9,131 nucleotides of DNA from an uncultured Eubacteriales bacterium. GTDB lineage: Bacteria > Bacillota > Clostridia > Oscillospirales > Oscillospiraceae. Positions within the stretch are counted from its first letter, which is position 1. Every line of letters begins with the position of its first letter. The position numbers were made by a program, and so were the translations under genes. Shown here in pieces: positions 6,706-9,131 of this stretch. The stretch is taken from contig URKW01000078.1 of assembly GCA_900548615.1 (NCBI GenBank), positions 1 through 9,131 of the forward strand, given 5' to 3'. The notes beneath the pieces were generated by a model. That model did no database searches, was not told the DNA's origin, and saw nothing but the letters and a program-made list of their open reading frames with translations.

Positions 6706-6897
6706 GGCGGGGTGAGGGCACCCCGCCCTACGCAGCGACTGCCGGTAGAATTTCGTAGGGCGCGATGCCCTCATCGCGCCGCGTATCGCGCCGTGGTTCT
6801 TGTGGTCGGTTGTAGGGGCCGGCGTCCTCGACGGCCCTCGTGTTTTTCGGCGGCATATTCGGTGTTCGGCGGGGCGTCGGGGACGCCGCCCCCTACG
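6706..6897. repeat. Cluster of four short GC-rich hairpin repeats
   Basis: Four related units are visible. Unit A has arms at 6706-6714 and 6719-6727. Unit B has arms at 6759-6767 and 6772-6780. Unit C has arms at 6816-6824 and 6829-6837, with one mismatch. Unit D has arms at about 6868-6878 and 6882-6892, with two mismatches. Each begins with (C/T)GTAGGG on one side, then a stem of 9-11 bases and a loop of three or four bases, usually CCCT-like. B and C point one way, A and D the other. Units of this style are typical dispersed intergenic repeats in Oscillospiraceae-like genomes. No gene for their mobility is present. Confidence 0.75.
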
Positions 6898-6921
6898 AAT
6901 CAATCACCGAAAAATGTCCCC

Positions 6922-7404
6922 TCACACCACCACATCCGCTGTTTTCGCCCGGAGGAGATTCAGCAGGTCGGCAGGCTTCACCTGCACCTGATGGCCGATC
7001 TTTCCGGCGGAAACAGCCACCAGCTCCAGATCGTTCGCCGTCTCGTGAAACACGGTGGGGAACTGCTTCTTCATGCCCACGGGGGAGCAGCCGCCGTGGA
7101 CATAGCCCGTCAGGGCCAGCAGCTCCTTCTGGGGCAGCATGGCGATGGACTTCTCCCCCACCGCCTTGGCAGCCTTCTTCAAATCCAGATTTTCCGCCAC
7201 GGGAATATCGAATACATAGTATGCCCCGCTGGCGCCCTTTGTCACCAGCGTTTTGAACACGCTCGCGGCGTCCAGCCCGGTCTCCGCCGCCACCGACACG
7301 CCGTCGATGGGCCCGTCGGGGTCGTAGGAAAAGGCGGTATAGGGGATCTTCTTCTGTTCCAGCGTCCGCATGACGTTGGTTTTTTCTTCCTTGTTCTTTG
7401 CCAT
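6922..7404 (-). CDS. ybaK: YbaK/EbsC family Cys-tRNA(Pro) deacylase
   Basis: This 160-residue protein has the normal length for a free-standing YbaK. These proteins hydrolyse cysteine mischarged onto tRNA(Pro) by prolyl-tRNA synthetase, in the cytosol, as a proofreading step in translation. The family marks are present: the invariant lysine in SVFKTLV (K51, matching the catalytic-site lysine of YbaK), the hydrophobic strand YYVFDIPVAENLDLKKAAKA, and the glycine-rich GYVHGGCSPVGMKK at 100-113. The start has an AAGGAGG site at 7413-7419, eight bases upstream. It follows the TraX-family gene by 22 bp and is the last gene of that run; the connection looks like shared transcription only. Related families (ProX, EbsC) share the fold, so the exact tRNA specificity is inferred. 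Confidence 0.92.
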   Translation of the reverse strand: MAKNKEEKTNVMRTLEQKKIPYTAFSYDPDGPIDGVSVAAETGLDAASVFKTLVTKGASGAYYVFDIPVAENLDLKKAAKAVGEKSIAMLPQKELLALTGYVHGGCSPVGMKKQFPTVFHETANDLELVAVSAGKIGHQVQVKPADLLNLLRAKTADVVV

Positions 7405-7412
7405 AGGGACAG

Positions 7413-7419
7413 CCTCCTT
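7413..7419 (-). promoter_or_regulatory. Ribosome binding site for the YbaK-type gene
   Basis: The minus strand reads AAGGAGG, eight bases before the ATG at 7404, within the 22 bp gap after the TraX-family stop. It fixes the start and indicates efficient independent initiation. Confidence 0.8.
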
Positions 7420-7426
7420 GTTATTG

Positions 7427-8137
7427 TTAATATCGATACATCGCGATCAGGGACAAAACGAGAATATGGACGGGGTAAAAGGCGTAAAAGCCGTACTGCA
7501 CCGCCTTGGGGGAAAAGCCCCGCTGGTCGTTATAGAGCCAGATGGGCACCAGCGCCACCAGCGACCACAGCTCGATGGACACATAGCCGCCCATAGCGGC
7601 CAGACTAAAAAACGTCAGTCCGAAAAGCTGGGCGATCATCTTGCTGACTGCTCCGCCGGGGGCACGGTGGACACCGTAGAACATGACCACCAGCAGCATG
7701 CCCCAGCCGCCGTAGTCGGTGTTGAGACGCTCCAGCAGGTAGAAGGCGGCTGCCATGACCAAGGCCGTCAGCACAAAGGCCAACGCCCTACGGTTTTTCA
7801 GCGCCCAGTCCAGCAGCCAGCACACCAATGCTCCTGTCAGCAGCGTCCACAGCACGTTCTGGTGATAGCGGTCCCACACCGCGCCGCTGTTCATCAGGTT
7901 AAAGGGGATCTCCGACAGCAGGGCGAACGCCAGCAGCCGCAGGACGTACTTCTTCCGGCCGTGAGTGTACACGCAGCCCTCGGCGATCAGAAAGCAGAAG
8001 ATGGGGAAGGCCACCCGTCCCACGCACCGCAGCCACAAATCGCCGGGAAACAGCGTGTAGCCCAGATGGTCGATGAACATGGTGCAGATGGCAATGAGCT
8101 TCAGGTGGAAGCCGTTGAGGAATTGGATTCTTTGCAT
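7427..8137 (-). CDS. TraX family integral membrane protein
   Basis: This 236-residue, strongly hydrophobic protein matches the TraX family. Seen in order are KLIAICTMFIDHLGYTLFP (13-31), GRVAFPIFCFLIAEG (40-54) followed by TH and a basic patch (RKKYVLRLL), SEIPFN (75-80), NVLWTL (94-99) and the C-terminal FYAFYPVHI (217-225). About seven or eight membrane helices are likely. F-plasmid TraX N-acetylates pilin; chromosomal Firmicutes homologues are common, lie outside conjugation clusters, and have no firmly assigned substrate, so an acyltransferase role on a surface polymer or protein is inference. No tra genes are nearby. The start has AAAGGAG at 8145-8151, seven bases upstream, and overlaps the transporter gene by 37 bp, suggesting translational coupling. 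Confidence 0.88.
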   Translation of the reverse strand: MQRIQFLNGFHLKLIAICTMFIDHLGYTLFPGDLWLRCVGRVAFPIFCFLIAEGCVYTHGRKKYVLRLLAFALLSEIPFNLMNSGAVWDRYHQNVLWTLLTGALVCWLLDWALKNRRALAFVLTALVMAAAFYLLERLNTDYGGWGMLLVVMFYGVHRAPGGAVSKMIAQLFGLTFFSLAAMGGYVSIELWSLVALVPIWLYNDQRGFSPKAVQYGFYAFYPVHILVLSLIAMYRY

Positions 8138-9009
8138 GTGTCGTCTCCTTTTGCCAGCAGGATCACGCCGCCCAGCACGCAGGCAACGCCCAGCAGTGTC
8201 CAGATACTGAGTGTTTCGTGGAAGAACACCACGCCAGTCAGCGCCGCCACCACCGGCTCTACATTGGCGATGATGGAGGCCTTGCCGCTCTCCACGCCCT
8301 CAAGACCCTTGGTGTAGAAGATGTAGGGCAGCACCGTGGCGATGAGCACCAGACCCGCTGTGCCCAACCACAGGCGGCTGTCGGGCATGGCGGCGGCCAG
8401 CTCCGTGGGATTCAGGAAAAACAGCGAGCCGATGCCCGCCACCAGGAACGTCCAGTAGATCATGGTGTAGCTGTCGTAATGGGCAAGGCCATAGTGGGCG
8501 AAGATGGTATAGGTGGCGTAGCAGAAGCCCGCGCCTACGCCCAGCAGCAGGCCTACGGCGGACACGGAGGTGTCGCCGCCCACGATGCCGCTGACCAGCG
8601 CGCAGCCCGCAAAGGACAGCGCCAGCGCCAGCAGCTTCCGCTTTGTCAGGGGCGCCTTCCACAGCAAGGCGCTCATCAGCACCACGAAGGATGGGGCCAG
8701 ATACAGCAGGATACCCGCCACCGCCAGGGAGCAGTGCATCTGGCAGTTGAAGTAGGTGATGGCCAGACACAGCACGCTGATCAGGCCCGCTGCCAGAAAG
8801 ATGGGCAGATGCTTCAGCCTGATACGGAACACCTGCCGGTGGAACAGGGCGAACACCACCGTCAGCAGCACAAGGCTGATGAAGTTGCGGATGAACACGC
8901 GGTTCCAGACGGACACGCCCGCCTCGCCCAGCATGCGGTTAAACAGGCCGATGAAGCCCCAGCAGGCCGCGCCCAGAATGACGTACAGATAGGAGATGGT
9001 CTTTTTCAT
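8101..9009 (-). CDS. EamA/DMT superfamily transporter (RhaT/YdcZ-like drug/metabolite permease)
   Basis: This 302-residue protein is built of two EamA repeats (about 6-139 and 150-287), giving around ten membrane helices. It begins with a typical ILGAACWGFIGLFNRML and carries, in the second repeat, the characteristic ESGKASIIANVEPVVAALTG followed by a helix and FHE (269-273 region). Length and layout are normal for the family. DMT permeases export or import small metabolites; the substrate cannot be read from sequence. The ATG overlaps the stop of the upstream gene (ATGA) and no clear ribosome site precedes it, so initiation is probably coupled to translation of that gene. The last residues (CKESNSSTAST) are hydrophilic and overlap the start of the TraX-family gene. 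Confidence 0.92.
   Translation of the reverse strand: MKKTISYLYVILGAACWGFIGLFNRMLGEAGVSVWNRVFIRNFISLVLLTVVFALFHRQVFRIRLKHLPIFLAAGLISVLCLAITYFNCQMHCSLAVAGILLYLAPSFVVLMSALLWKAPLTKRKLLALALSFAGCALVSGIVGGDTSVSAVGLLLGVGAGFCYATYTIFAHYGLAHYDSYTMIYWTFLVAGIGSLFFLNPTELAAAMPDSRLWLGTAGLVLIATVLPYIFYTKGLEGVESGKASIIANVEPVVAALTGVVFFHETLSIWTLLGVACVLGGVILLAKGDDTCKESNSSTAST
8145..8151 (-). promoter_or_regulatory. Ribosome binding site for the TraX-family gene
   Basis: The minus strand reads AAAGGAG, seven bases before the ATG at 8137 and inside the 3' end of the transporter gene. It supports the start that overlaps the transporter gene by 37 bp. Confidence 0.72.
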
Positions 9010-9131
9010 GGTTCGTTTCTCGTTTCAGGTGAATCTTGGCACAGCAGCGACCAGATCAGGCCGGCGCTGCGGGAATAGCGGTTCAGCGAAGGAAAATCCA
9101 CGTCCGCGCCGCGGACAGGCGGCAGCAGCAG
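9006..9131 (-). CDS. 3' end of an unidentified gene (partial at window edge)
   Basis: A minus-strand reading frame enters from beyond the window and ends with TGA at 9008-9006, overlapping the transporter ATG as ATGA. The 41 visible residues end in LICQ-like sequence, precisely SRSAGLIWSLLCQDSPE then TRNEP. They include RGADVDFPSLNRYSRSAG. I do not recognise the family. The tight stop-start overlap, the absence of another ribosome site for the transporter and the open frame to the window edge support it as a real gene at the head of, or inside, the transporter operon. Confidence 0.6.
   Translation of the reverse strand: MLLPPVRGADVDFPSLNRYSRSAGLIWSLLCQDSPETRNEP

Larger units (their letters stand above)
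6294..6921. other. 628 bp intergenic region between ybaK-type gene and uvrA
   Basis: This gap holds no credible gene. From low to high coordinates it contains the uvrA leader and promoter (6294-6358, AT-rich), a repeat module with nested palindromes (6362-6555), a stretch at about 6556-6705 in which I see no identifiable feature, and four short GC-rich hairpin units (6706-6897). A 93-codon minus-strand reading frame crosses 6355-6636, but it runs through the palindromes and its translation is also partly readable in the other repeat copy, so I treat it as repeat sequence, not a gene. Confidence 0.75.

Noticed and set aside
6706..6897. A CRISPR-like array
   Set aside because: Units differ in sequence and orientation, spacing is irregular, and no cas genes are present. 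They are individual hairpins.
7427..8137. TraX-family gene as evidence of a conjugative element
   Set aside because: No relaxase, coupling protein, other tra gene or attachment site is present, and chromosomal TraX-family genes are common in Firmicutes.

Overview
This window looks like a chromosomal segment from a high-GC, gut-type member of the Clostridia, most likely in the Oscillospiraceae (Oscillibacter, Flavonifractor or Dysosmobacter-like). The basis is the Firmicutes-style gene content (RecD2 without RecBC, a ComF protein, a YbaK/EbsC deacylase, a chromosomal TraX-family protein), strong AGGAGG-type ribosome sites, GC-rich codon use, and short GC-rich palindromic intergenic repeats of the kind common in that group. 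The taxonomy is inference from these features. All genes read on the minus strand, so transcription runs from high to low coordinates.

The right part (about 6922-9131) is one gene run: the 3' end of an unidentified gene, an EamA/DMT-type transporter, a TraX-family membrane protein, and a YbaK-type Cys-tRNA(Pro) deacylase. The stop of the first gene overlaps the start of the second, the second and third overlap by 37 bp, and a 22 bp gap precedes the deacylase, so they are probably co-transcribed.

The middle gap (6294-6921) has no gene. Its right part holds four short GC-rich hairpin units (6706-6897). Its left part holds a repeat module with nested palindromes and a terminator-like hairpin, and that module ends a few bases upstream of a good sigma-A promoter for uvrA.

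The left part (259-6293) is a DNA repair and uptake operon: uvrA, a small one-helix membrane protein of unknown function, recD2 and comF. uvrA is followed by a 51 bp gap and then overlapping genes (23 bp and 14 bp). UvrA recognises bulky lesions for nucleotide excision repair. RecD2 is a 5'-3' helicase linked to repair and fork maintenance. ComF proteins are linked to natural transformation. The grouping fits a DNA-maintenance operon.

The leftmost 258 bp are non-coding and carry a second, inverted copy of parts of the repeat module found upstream of uvrA, so the repair operon is bracketed by inverted copies of one repeat family. I found no mobile-element gene, CRISPR array, RNA gene or clearly new defence-type system. 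The points most worth a second look are the structured repeats and the small membrane protein between uvrA and recD2.
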